Shown: positions 13,490-24,302, counted from the first letter of the stretch. The stretch is 64,000 nucleotides of DNA from Bisporella sp. PMI_857 (GCA_021307315.1 JAJSPD010000001.1:1736001-1800000); one strand, 5' to 3'. Program-made: numbers and translations. Notes: generated from the letters alone by a model not told the origin.

Positions 13490-16400
13490 TCATTCGTCGC
13501 CTCCATCAGCAGTGAAAGTATCCAGATATGCGCTCATCAGTCTCTCTGCCTGTTCCTCACTCAGCATCTCCTCAGACCCTTCTTCATGTTCCGAACTTCC
13601 ACGCCGCCAGCGAGATCCCTCTCCAAAGTCCGACCCTCCCAATGAACTGATGCTGTCATTTCTAGCCCTACTCTTCCTTCTCGATCTGGCTGAGTGGCGC
13701 TCCTCCTCTTTTCTTCTCTCTTCTGCTAAAACTGCAGCTGCGCCAGCAACGCCCGCTGCCACCGGCCCCCAGCCGTTTGTCCCGAGCTCAGGAAGTGGCT
13801 TGTCATCTGCAAGCTGTTGAACACTAGGCCCTAGTGTTTGGCTCTCAACAAGATACAACGGCTTGATCTCCTTAGTAGTATCCCAGGAAGCTGGGCGTGG
13901 TCGATGCCTTGGGAACTTCAGAGGCACTTGACTTTGGCTTGGGGATTTAATAGGCGAGTCTTGGGCGCTTTTGCGGATAGCAGTCTTGATTCCCTCTTTT
14001 GCTAGGCGCCCAGACTCCGGCGTCTCTGGGCGGTTATCTGGCAATCTAGGCAGATCATCGAGAGGTTCAACGTTAAGTGAAGTCGGGTCGCTAGGTGGTA
14101 ATGGAAGAAGGTCGCCATATTGTGGATCTATTGAAGGCCTAAATTGTGGTTGTGTGAGTTCTGGATCAAGAACCTCATCCGCTCGCTTCTTCACCACGCT
14201 CCTCGTATCCTCAAATTCTAAATTCGATCTTCGTGCTGCTTTATCTCTCTTTTTCTGTTCCTTCTTAGATAGCTTTAGCTCAAAGTAATGCTCATTCCCA
14301 GAACCTTCACTTTTAGGCGAATAGTTGAGATCGTGTGGGAACTTTACTTCCTTTGGCTCAGAATCACCTGGCGGCGAGTCTCGTCTCCGATAGCTCGGGT
14401 CGTCGATCACAATATTAGGGTCAAAGCCTGTATCTTGGAGCCCAGCAGATACTGTTGCGGCAAAGTCTAGATCGTCATCGATACCACTAGGCATAGATGA
14501 TTTGGAATGTTCTCCTGTAGTAGTGGCCCCTACACTAACACGAGTCTTCTTTTTCTTCTTGCTCTTCTTTGTCCCTGCCCAGCCGCTCCAATAATCTTCT
14601 TGTGGTCGTTTGATATCGTCGAACGCATCAACAGGGACTGCCATTGACTGTGAACGGGAGGAAACTTGCTCGGGCTCCATCATGCGTCTGTATTGGCTTT
14701 TCTTCATCTTTCGAGTTTCCCCTAAAATGAAATCACTGCTCTTCAGCTCTTCAGCACCAAGCTTCACCTCGTCACTCCACGGATCTCTGTAGCGTTCGAT
14801 AGAATCACGGCCTGTTGCATCTTCGGATGGAAGAATTCCACCACGGAGCAAAACCATCCACTTCGTCTCCTTCTCCGTCACCTTCCTCGACCATTTGCGC
14901 TGCCAGAAGTATGATGCAGTCTCTTCCGGTGACATATACGAGGAGATAAATTCGACTCTCCAGCCATACGGTTTGCATGTACTATTTTTTCTATCATCTA
15001 GCAGGTCTTCGACGGCGCGTCTGGCCTCGTATGGCAGTTCAGCCACATTGGTGATATGCTGAGCAACACCTGAGCGGTCCAATTCGGGATTGGAAAGCCA
15101 GGCTTCTAGGACCGTTTGGTCTCGTGTCAGGAAGGAGGTCTTGTAGTTGAACGGTTCTTGGCTTGTGAATATTCGTATTCTCAAACCGCAGATGCTGATG
15201 ATAGATGGCATTACGGGATAAGGAATCTCCGGGGCGAGGAGCCAACCTTCAAATATGTTGGTAGCAACGGGCGATTCTCTGATGTAAAGTCAGGATCAGT
15301 ATGGAGCTGAATTCGGGATTTTGTCTGTACCTTGATGGAGCGGCTTGTTGAGAAATAGACTCTTTAGATACTTCCTTTCCAAGCGCGCCTGGGTCTGATA
15401 CAGAGTCGCTGGGTGTCTTTTTTAGTGAGTCATCTGAAGCTTGCTTGAAAAGTCCGAAAAAGCTGCCACCCTTTTTCTGAGTCTTGGGAGATGTCGTCTT
15501 GATGGCGAGATCATCAAGAGTCTCTTTGTCGATGGTTGGCTCGGCTCGATATCCATTCAGCGGAACGGTTTTGGCAAGGTTATGCTGCTTGAGACTTTCG
15601 AAAGTGCTTTCTTTTTTAGGTTCCTTTTTGCCCTCTGGCGAAACGGCACGCCTCTTGAAATTTAACTTCGTATTAGGATTTTCTGTGGGACTATCTTTTT
15701 GACTTCCCTGTTTATCCTCCGAGGAAATCACACGCCTCTTAAGATCCAGGTTTGTGGCGGCTATCGTCAAATCTTCAACCCCCATGGTTTCATCTTGAAC
15801 GTAATCGGGAGGGTCATCCGTGCCTACTGCTGGGCCAACCACATACATCGTCACCGATACCGAATCATCTTTGTTATGCTCGACTTTTTCTTTGCCTTTA
15901 TACGCTGGAATAGGCATCAAACCAGCTTGTTGGATACTTCTCACCAGCGCAGGAAGATGTCTCATGAAAAGTTTGAAGTCATCTGCTTGCTCGTCGCTTA
16001 GTAGATTTCTGTTTATCAAATCAGCATTATTCCCTTCGAACCTGGGAATTTAGGGCATGCATGTACTTTTTACTCAGCGATCTCAAGATTGTCAAGTTCA
16101 ACGAATCCAGCAGCAACTGCAAATTCGACTTCGAAGTCTCAATCGAAGCCACCAAATCCTTCAACTCCTGCTCACCCCCAAGAGCATGCTTCAGCTTAAT
16201 CCACACATCAATTTTCTTCACCTGCGCCACACCATCACCAGCCGACTCCTTCCTCACAACTCTCAGCGCCACAAACAGCACATCGAAATTACGGTGACAC
16301 GTGTCCCTCGTCGCAATGAAGTTTTCGACAGTCAATCGACATTCCTTCTCATAGGTATCAATGGTTTCGCCGATCGATTTGAGGATTGAAGATGTGAGTG

Positions 16401-16539
16401 CCACGTCTGCAGTTAGGCTTTTGATTTTTTGCTCGGCGCCGCGGTAGACATTGGTGAAGGTCGTGAGGGTCTTCACGATTTGGATGCCGAAGGCTGCGAT
16501 GCCGATGACGGACGCGGCGACGCTGAGGGGGTCGGCCAT
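13490..16539 (-). CDS. Protein with STAND-type fungal N-terminal domain and long disordered tail
   Basis: Three exons, 16539-16067, 16008-15331 and 15278-13490 (introns 58 and 52 nt), give 979 residues. Residues 1 to about 170 (MADPLSVAASVIGIAAFGIQ) match the N-terminal helical domain often found on fungal STAND/NLR and HeLo-like proteins. No NACHT or NB-ARC P-loop follows. Instead there are charged linkers, a globular-looking block around residues 390-520 (SICGLRIRIFTSQ, YFWQRKWSRKVTEKE, KWMVLLRGGILPSED), and a long disordered C-terminus with a basic KKSKKKKK run, an Ala-rich patch (AAGVAGAAAVLAEE) and an acidic end. The gene diverges from a HET-domain gene 440 bp away. A signalling or scaffold role in non-self response is inference from domain type and position only. 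Confidence 0.85.
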
Positions 16540-16555
16540 GGAGAGCTGCCATCGG

Positions 16556-16843
16556 TTGCAAGGTTAGGAGGACGACAGACCACGACAGTACGGAGATCCA
16601 AGGGAAATGCTCAAGATTCTCAGCTCGCTCGAGCTGAGCCTCGGTGGCTGAAGGTGTTATGTACTCCAAGTCCGATAGGTGGACGGGTGGCCAATGATTT
16701 CCCCCTTGCTTCGTGATGAAGTTCTCCTTCAGTGACCGCAGTGTGTGGCCTGGGAAATGCCGTCCTATCTCTGCCCAGGTCTTGTCTTCGTAGACCATCT
16801 TAGCCAACAGACTCTCTTGATTGTCTGATTGCCAATTGTAACG
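16556..16843 (-). pseudogene. Myb/SANT-like fragment
   Basis: Minus-strand sequence reads YNWQSDNQESLLAKMVYEDK and then TWAEIGRHFPGHTLRSLKE, the pattern of a Myb/SANT helix-turn-helix (spaced W, LL, W.EIG..FPG.T, LK). No start codon precedes the first helix: a stop lies just upstream in frame, and the frame then runs on into the 5' end of the neighbouring gene on the same strand. It is therefore most likely a remnant, though a short gene starting at the internal Met (about 16798) cannot be excluded. Confidence 0.5.
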
Positions 16844-16979
16844 CGTTTCAGGAACTTTCTATTATCGAATTCTGTTCGAGCTCTGGTTGAAAGGTAACCA
16901 AATCTTCAATTCAGCATAACCCGAAAAACATACCACGGCCTGAATTGTATTATAATCTTGGGCATACTGTAGAAAAAAA

Positions 16980-18862
16980 ATGTCACTTTGCAAGCTTTGC
17001 TTGTCAATACCATTTGGATCTCTACCCTCAATACAGGATTACGAGACTTGGGGCCAAGTAGGCCAGAAGTATCTCCATGCCTTTGTGCTCTCATCTGACA
17101 ATGTTGAGAAGACAATCACCGCTGGAATACTACACCAACCTACCTTAGAGAGCCTCAAAAGTTCTGCAAAAGATTGCAAGCTGTGTCGACTTATTCTTAA
17201 GGATGTTGAAAGTGTTATAGCACAGATTGAAGCGTGCACCGCGTCAAGCCATAAAGAAAAGACAAATCCGTGGCTGTATACTCTACGGTTTCGATTTTCA
17301 CTCGTACAAAAAGGGCAGGAAGATGATGGATTCTGGGTGTTATCTTCGACAAACAGCCTAGATACATTTCAGTTGGTCGCCGCTTTTCAATTTTGTGCGA
17401 GTGATGGTATGTCAAAATGTTGGTCTTAGACATCCGCAATAATTAAACTTACATTTTAGATGCTCAAATTTTCCCAGCTCTCAAAGGCCGACCAATAGAA
17501 CCAGATCCTCGAGGTGCGATATCCATGGAAAGAGCACTGAAATGGGCGAAAGAGTGTGATGAGTGCCATCAAGATTGCCAACAAGACCGTCAGCCGCTTC
17601 CATTTCGCGTTCTAGAGATAGGAGATGAAAGGATTAGACTAAAGGAGACCAATGGTGAGTTAGGATCATATATTACTCTTAGTCACTGTTGGGGGTCCTC
17701 GAAACAGCTCACGACCACGCGCTCCACGTTGGCTGCTCGAATATCAGGTATTACCTTCGATGAACTTCCAAAGACATTCCAAGACGCAGTACTCCTTTCA
17801 CGAATACTAAAAATTTCTTATCTTTGGATCGATAGCCTTTGTATTTGCCAGGACGATGAAGAAGATTGGGAAAGGGAGTCGGCAAAGATGGCGACGGTGT
17901 ACGCCAGTTCATATCTGACTGTTGCAGCCATCGCAGCCACGAATAGTGCGGATGGATTATTTGCACTGCGAATTCCGCCACAATTTGTCGAGATTAAATA
18001 TACATTTGCAAATGGGACAATTGGACGAGCGCTGGCTTTTGCGGTTCCTATTTGGAGAGAAGTAAATCCTCAAAAATACACACATTTATCCCACGAGCCT
18101 TTGAGCTCTAGAGCTTGGGCATTGCAGGAGAGAGCATTGGCACGTCGGACGTTGCATTATGGAAATAATCAGATGTATTTTGAATGCAGCACCAGGTTTG
18201 AAGCCGAAGACGGTTTTCGATTCACGGGGCATTACTATCCGGTTCTCAGAAGGTTTCGAAAGGAGATCAATGATAAATCGAATCAAGCCATGATGGATTA
18301 CTGGCAAGATCTGATAAGGGCGTATAGTTCTCGCAAGCTAACAAAAGCTTCCGATAAGCTCCCGGCAATTTCAGGACTTGCTGAACTGATGCAAGAAGCT
18401 TTTATTAATCAAGAATATCTTGCTGGTCTGTGGTCTGGATCTCTAGTTGAGCAACTTTGTTGGTTCACTGACGAGAACACACTCCGCATACCAGAATTAC
18501 GCGCTCCGTCGTGGTCCTGGGCATCCTGCGATGGAAAAATAACCCATTTTAATCTCAAAAAAGATTGCCCGGCCATCGCAGAGATCATTGGCCATCAGGT
18601 GAAGCCCAAAGGGGCAAGTAGATATGGGCAAGTCATCAGTGGATGGATCAAAATCAAGGCTCCATTGATTCCACTATACTTCAGCGAAGAAAACGATCCA
18701 TATAGACTAGACGGTAAGGAGATTTGCATGTTAAAGCCTGCCTTAGGTGCGAAAGGCCTCTTCACGGTTTCTACAGACCACAAGAATGTAGAATTCCCTA
18801 TATATATCATTCATTTAACTCAGGCTTACGAATGGCGGCACCATATATGCCAAAAGCTCTGA
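16980..18862 (+). CDS. HET-domain (heterokaryon incompatibility) protein
   Basis: Two exons, 16980-17406 and 17460-18862, encode 609 residues up to a TGA. The HET domain is clear: YITLSHCWGSSKQLTTT, then LPKTFQDAVLLSRILKISYLWIDSLCI with the CQDDEEDWERESAKM block, YASSYLTVAA, and the distal RAWALQERALARRTLHYG. An N-terminal Cys motif (CKLCLSI) and CRLILKDVE precede it, as in many HET proteins. HET domains trigger programmed cell death after fusion of unlike hyphae. The normal C-terminal part continues downstream in another frame (18871-19281), so this copy may be truncated or frameshifted. It diverges from the STAND-N-domain gene. Confidence 0.9.
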
Positions 18863-18870
18863 ACGTTTAG

Positions 18871-19281
18871 AATGGGCTACGGCCTGCATCTATTTGGGCT
18901 GAAAACAGTAACATCATTGCAGTATGTTATGCTAATCAACCATTCGCTCTAGACACGCGTCCATTATTGAAAACAGACAATGGCCTTTGCAAAAATACTC
19001 CCTTGTTTGATGGCTTGTGCCGTTATAGAGCGTCCTTAGCTATGGAAGAACTCAAAAAACATTTTATCAGATCTTACATTGGCCTAGAAATATTTGCACT
19101 TGTGGTAGGCATAATCGATAACCGTGACGATAAGATACATTACCTGTCCTTAATCGTTACGCCTGTCGAGAAACTATATACAATGAAAAGACTAGGCATC
19201 ATTACAGCGAGTGAAAGTATTTTGGGAGGGCAGACGATGCTTGAGTCTCCAGCAGAGCGACTAGTGGTCACGCTTGTGTAG
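18871..19281 (+). pseudogene. Detached C-terminal part of the HET gene
   Basis: An open frame that begins right after a TAG (18868-18870) and lacks a sensible start reads NGLRPASIW-like sequence after one stop, then ANQPFALDTRPLL, EIFALVVGIIDNRDDK, YLSLIVTPVEKLYTMKRLG. This last segment resembles the usual end of HET proteins. It is shifted by one frame relative to the HET ORF that stops at 18862. I found no convincing donor/acceptor pair to join them, so a frameshift is more likely than an intron. Confidence 0.55.
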
Positions 19282-19436
19282 TACGCTCATGATAGGCCTT
19301 ACAGTACCCACAAGAGACAGGCAGGAACTGTAGGAAATAGAGACCATGGACGAGAGTTTAGCGTTAAAACAATGAGGTAAACAATGAACAAGGCGGACAT
19401 TCTCTCCATGTGTGGAGTTTGCTTCGTTGAATTAGG

Positions 19437-20671
19437 CTAAGGGCCTACTATACTCTGGATATCATCAACTCTCCGCTCCTCGATCCATGATATTGCTTCC
19501 TCTCTGTTCCGACACATGTGAGGCTGGCCTTGGCCGGTGGTGCCTAGCTCTGATGGTTGCCCTTCAAGCGTCATGTCTGCCATGCATAACAGCTGAAGTC
19601 GCAGGTACTCGAAGCACTGGAATTTATAGTCAGTAAGGCAATTATGAATACAATAACTGATGTGTAAATCCGTTTTGCATCTTGACATTGATAAGAATGG
19701 CCTCGATGAATGCCATCTCAAACTTCTGATTGAGGAGAGTTTTCGGCGCGGTATCTACAGTTGACATGGATAGACCAACACTTACATGTTCGGCATGCGC
19801 ATCATTCCGTTCTCCATCAAATCCAAACTTCTGGCTCACGACTAACTGATGGTATGTATCAACGCTATAGTATAACTGTATAACATGAATCAGCCTTTGG
19901 GGCGACACGTGAACTTAAAATGGCTTACACAATGCAATGCGTGTGTCCAAGCTGCCTCATATATTGGTCCACCTCGAACTGGATCATCTTCGATTGGGTG
20001 GCCTAGCAATGGGTAATTTTTATGCTCTGGAATAGCGACGCTACCGCTTCCAACTACAGGATGTTAGAATTAGATCCCTGCATAGGCTGAAAACTGGCTT
20101 ACGAGGCATTCTAAGAACGTCTTGTCAGCGTATGTTAATCATAACAGTTAATTTCCAAATAGTCCGTCGAAGAAGTTTGCCAAGAGGCAAGAATACATAC
20201 AACATGTCCCAGTTCTTGCGAACCTCCATTCTATTTGCATCCGAACTCATGTTTGGGACGAACTTGTCGCTCTCTGGCGTAAGAAGCGTATACCTATGCG
20301 AAGCTACCCACTGATTCAATTTTCGCTCTAAATAACCGCGCTCTCGTCTACTCACTGGGGATATAGAGCCCATTCACATCGCCACCAGTCTCAGTTTCGC
20401 CCTGCGTCCAGCCCGTCCTTGCCATCTTGGCGCCATTTCGGAACAGCTGCAGCACGATGATACTCTGCATCGTTATGATCGCAGACCACCTCAACCACAC
20501 CAATGCCTCTGACCTCGCCCTTCTCCGCCTACTCTGGCGTTTTGCATCTCCGTTCGACTTAAGAAATCCAGTTGACGTTAATGTGGTGTCAGAATCATTC
20601 TCAAGGTCTATATCAAGAATCACGTCGTCCTTCTCCAACGAAGCGTACTTGCTCTGTTTCGAGCCTGCCAT
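19437..20671 (-). CDS. UstYa-family (DUF3328) oxidase-like protein A
   Basis: Six exons: 20671-20356, 20303-20201, 20110-20103, 20053-19929, 19875-19786 and 19616-19437, summing to 273 residues. The third exon is only 8 nt and supplies the LMPL of NWDMLMPLGSGSVAIP, the conserved family block. A transmembrane segment at about residues 58-78 (ALVWLRWSAIITMQSIIVLQLF) follows a cytosolic tail. Both HxxHC motifs are present: HALHC (end of exon 4) and HAEHC (across the exon 5/6 junction). UstYa-type proteins oxidatively cyclise precursor peptides in the ustiloxin, phomopsin and cyclochlorotine pathways. A second family member and a repeat precursor lie next door, so a role in a peptide pathway is likely. 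The 169-nt fifth intron is the least certain part. Confidence 0.9.
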
Positions 20672-21252
20672 AGTGATAATATTAAATTAAAGAAGCCCGC
20701 TCTCAAGAATGAACAAAAGATAGTGCAACCAGTGCTGTGGAGAAAGAAAAGAAAGAAATCTCGAAGACGGGAATTTGATAAAGTTGGGAGTGAAGATGGA
20801 AAGACGGCAAAAATTAAGAAAGCTTCACCCGCGTGGATCTGAACCTCCATATGAAGCTATGACCATCCACTAGCTCTGTGGCTGGGTTACGAAAATGTTT
20901 CACGATGCCAAGTATATCGCACCATGAGCCGTTGAGTGACAAGGAAGGTCAACGCGGCGCCAAGGATCGTGAGACGCCATTTCCGTTCTGTGGGGAGGTG
21001 CTGAGACCAACATGATTTTCCTCGGCGCTGAAACGCATTTATGGTGCCGTGTAGCCGGCTCTTGAAATGAACTGGCAATGCCATGTTAATGCCGCAGCTG
21101 CTCGTAAGAGGTGGTGGAAGATTCGAATTTTACCTAATAAGGGCCAAACACTGAAATCACATATCACAGGATAATCAAAAGGGACAATAATGGTTGGTTC
21201 AGGACTCGAAATATATTATTGGGTATATCTACTGGAAACATTGACAGTGCAT
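20672..21252. other. Region between the two UstYa-family genes
   Basis: Probable promoter and leader of the gene starting at 20671 together with the 3' flank of the gene ending at 21253... orientation being the same for both, the former's upstream region abuts the latter's 3' end. No other gene is visible. Confidence 0.4.
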
Positions 21253-22236
21253 CTATCTTGATGTCTCTATAGGATGAATATCAGGTCGCTCCATATTTCC
21301 AACTGAGTTCTCAATCGCCCACTCTCTCACGGCATCAAAATTCCGGCACACGTGCCATTCGGTATCGAGCTCAGGCCATGGTAATGGGTCTCCGTCCATC
21401 ATGTAGAAGGTGAATAAACCAACATCTGCGTTGCACTGAATGCTCTTGCGTAATATCTCGAGGCAGTGGTCTATGGTTTGTTAGCTATTATCTACAAACC
21501 TTGCGTGGATGGCTTACCGATATGCATGGTGAGGGCTTCCTCGCCATCTTCAAACTCCCCACCAAGGTCCTGATACCAGGATCGATATGCCACCTGGCGG
21601 AGGACGTTGACACAATGTAATTGATGGAAGACTTCGAGGCCGACACGGTACCCCTCGACACCGGTCTTTGGATGTTTTACTTTTAATGATGATTCTGGCA
21701 TATCGAGGATCTGGCGCTCTTCGTCTGTGATCATTTGGTCCCCAACTTGTATTTGTTAGAAGGAACCCAAGACCTAGGGTTTGATGAACGTACCCTCGTA
21801 GGTAATAGCGGCCCATGCCTTGTCAACCTCTGGTCCATATCCCACGTATGGAGAGCCTTCTCCCATCGTATCGTTGAACTGTATCCTCTCATACTTGATT
21901 GCTTCCGCAGCAGGTGCTTTTCTTCACGTTAGCTTGGAAGTAGCGGGCCAGTTAGGCTTACTTACAGTATGCTGAAAATTTCTTCACATAGGTTAAAGTC
22001 GACGCCCTGTTGTAAAAGGAGGCAACGAACATGATGAAAGAGAATGTGAGAAGAACCAGATGAACCAGCCAAAGCCATCGTTCACTCGGCGAGAATCGTG
22101 GTGCAGCACGATCTTGTTCATGGTCTAACAAGGTAGATGTTAAGCTCTCTGATTCTGATGGGCGTCTTGGTTTGATATCGTGAAACTTCTCCGAATCCTT
22201 CTCCGAATCCCCAATCTGTTGATATTTCGAGCTCAT
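21253..22236 (-). CDS. UstYa-family (DUF3328) oxidase-like protein B
   Basis: Four exons: 22236-21966, 21916-21794, 21745-21518 and 21470-21253 (introns 47-49 nt), giving 279 residues. The cytosolic N-terminus is polar, followed by a membrane segment WLWLVHLVLLTFSFIMFVAS at about residues 54-73. Then come the family blocks GYGPEVDKAWAAITY and the two HxxHC motifs: HQLHC (in VFHQLHCVNVLRQ) and HIDHC (across the last intron), both intact. The C-terminus has the usual HVCRNFDAVREWA. It is of a different subgroup from the neighbouring UstYa protein, as the central block is GPEVDKAW rather than RKNWDML. Two differing family members acting on one precursor is a recurring arrangement in fungal UstYa-type peptide clusters. 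Confidence 0.92.
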
Positions 22237-23446
22237 GATTATTATAAAGCTTCCGTCAAGGAAGTGCGAATGAACGTAGAAAATGAGGACAATTAGAACG
22301 AGAAATCAACAAAGTCTGGTTGCTTTGGCCAGCAGCAGCAATGAGTAAGAAGGAAAGAGAATGGGAGGGAGATAGAAAGAAAATCGTGAGAGGCGCTCAA
22401 CACATCCCTAGGACAGAGCAGACTGTACAGTGGGACGGTGGAAAATGAGGTTGGAGAACGAGATCATCTATCTCGCACATGGCCTTAAACTCAAAACGAC
22501 ATTATTTGCCGGTCATTCGATATTCCAGTGATGGTAGTGGCGCGTGTTCGAAACCAAGGTGCCACAGATTATGAAGCCCCGTGCGAAGGGGGTTATGGGT
22601 CGGAGTACATGTTTCAACCATTGAGCGATACCCTAGCGCAGCTCCTTAACCGAGCCAAGGAAAATCTGCATCGCCCAGCAAGCTTGGTATCACGTGTGCA
22701 GATCTCGGTTCCAAAGTTTGAACTTCTTCATCCTCCTCGAAATGGCCTTTGCCGTTTGGGGAACAGCCGGCCGTAGGCTATTCTTTCAATGTTTTGTCTT
22801 GGTTCAGAAGCTCCCCTCCCCTGGTCATGGCCCACCTCAACCTACCAGAGTCGTACCCCTGAGTTAAGCGAGGACACCAAGTGGCTCGCGAATTACATGT
22901 CTGATATGCATTTGTCTGAAGCTTGTGTTTGAGGTGCCAAGAATATCACTAAAATCTCCATTGCTAAGGTCGATTGATTGGTCTTTCCCCTGCTGTTCCC
23001 CAGATCGAGGCGGGCTGGTGTTTGACTAGCTAAAGAATCCACGGCCGAGCCATCGTGAAGGCTAAAGGTTACCCTTCTGGTCAACCGCAGCCGCGCGGAG
23101 CTGGAGGTGCAACTGGTATGGCACTGTTAATCATTTGTCTCGCATCTGGCGTTGTGGGTTTTGAATGACAGCAATGGGAGCCCTGGCCATCAAGCCGCTC
23201 TGATGGAGATACTCCTGACGTTTGGTTCGTTCGTCTGAATTTACGGTTCTCCCTTTGACTCCGTGGTCAGAGAAATGGACTGATCTATAAAACCACTCAA
23301 ATCCCCTCATGAGTTGATTTCATTCTCATCCTATTCTACCTTCGTCACATTCTCCACCTGCTCCATTCACCCCTTCCTCTTTGACAGAGTCTAATTCCAT
23401 TCGCCTACTGCCGGCCAGTCGTTATATATTCACACATTCCTTCAAG
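22237..23446. other. Divergent promoter region between UstYa B and the repeat precursor
   Basis: 1.2 kb separate the two start codons; no supported ORF. The region should hold the regulatory sites of both genes. I did not recognise a specific binding site for a cluster regulator. Confidence 0.5.
23286..23292 (+). promoter_or_regulatory. Probable TATA box of the repeat-precursor gene
   Basis: TATAAAA lies about 160 bp before the start codon and is followed by a pyrimidine-rich leader (TCATTCTCATCC, CCTTCGTCACATTC). This is a strong TATA for a fungal gene and fits high, conditional expression. Confidence 0.5.
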
Positions 23447-24257
23447 ATGCTTACTATTTCGATCGCCCAGCTGTTTGCTCTTGGTCTCTTGGCCACTGCT
23501 CCTCTCACGTTGGCCAATCCCATTTCTTTGGCGTCAGACCTGTCGGCTAGACATGAGGTAGAGCTACATCTCACAGCAAGACTACAGTATACTAACACCA
23601 GCACAGGCATCCTCCTCATCTCCCCTCCTCGATGTAGCCATCGAGGCTAGGCACCATACCGCCAAGCAGATTGCTGCTAAGAAGGCTAAAGCCAATACTC
23701 GTGACCTTGAGGATATTGAAGCGCGGGAACCACACCACACAGCTAAGCAGATAGCTGCTAAGAAGGCCAAGGCAAATGCTCGCGACATCGAGGTGATTGA
23801 GGCTCGTGAGCCTCATCATACAGCGAAGCAAATCGCGGCAAAGAAGGCAAAGGCCAATGGTGCTCGTGATGTTGAAGCCATCGAAGCGCGAGAACCACAT
23901 CATACAGCAAAGCAGATCGCCGCTAAGAAAGCAAAGGCTAATGCCCGCGATCTCGATATTGAGGCTAGGGAGCCACACCACACTGCGAAACAAATCGCAG
24001 CAAAAAAAGCCAAAGCAAATGCCCGTGACGTAGAGCTCGAGACTCGTGAGCCGCACCACACTGCCAAACAAATCGCAGCGAAGAAGGCCAAGGCCAACGC
24101 TCGCGACCTCGATGTCGAGACCAGAGAGCCTCACCACACCGCCAAGCAAATTGCTGCTAAAAAGGCCAAGGCCAACGCCCGTGATGTTGAAGCTATCGAG
24201 GCTAGGCACCACACTGCTAAACAGATCGCAGCTAAGAAAGCAAAGGCAGGAAACTAG
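23447..24257 (+). CDS. Secreted repeat protein, candidate RiPP precursor with eight identical cores
   Basis: Two exons, 23447-23557 and 23607-24257 (49-nt intron, phase 0), give 253 residues. I chose the ATG at 23447 over the one at 23381 because it places a signal peptide at the very N-terminus: MLTISIAQLFALGLLATAPL, cleaved near TLA-NPIS. After a short leader come eight repeats of 25-28 residues. Each contains the invariant HHTAKQIAAKKAKA, separated by acidic spacers such as NARDVEAIEAREP. Lys-Lys occurs in every repeat and may be a kexin site; no KR or RR is present. This is the plan of kexin-processed fungal RiPP precursors (UstA, PhomA types), and two UstYa-family genes lie immediately upstream. 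No Cys, Tyr, Trp or Phe occurs in the repeats. Alternative: a secreted cationic repeat peptide or effector without modification. Confidence 0.85.
23652..24248 (+). repeat. Eight in-frame coding repeats of the precursor
   Basis: Copies of HHTAKQIAAKKAKA start at 23652, 23733, 23814, 23898, 23976, 24054, 24132 and 24207 (period 75-84 nt). Amino acids of the 14-residue segment are identical in all eight, yet third codon positions differ widely between copies, for example GCT/GCC/GCG/GCA for the same Ala and AAG/AAA for Lys. The first and last copies lack the preceding Glu-Pro. Confidence 0.95.
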
Positions 24258-24302
24258 AGCAGCTGGGCGGGCGGGAAGCTTGAGATCAGACATCTTGGCC
24301 AT

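Noticed and set aside
23616..24302. 228-codon antisense ORF across the precursor repeats
   Set aside because: It is the reverse complement of the eight repeats. The periodic codon pattern keeps that frame open by chance, and the sense frame has the signal peptide and conserved amino acids.
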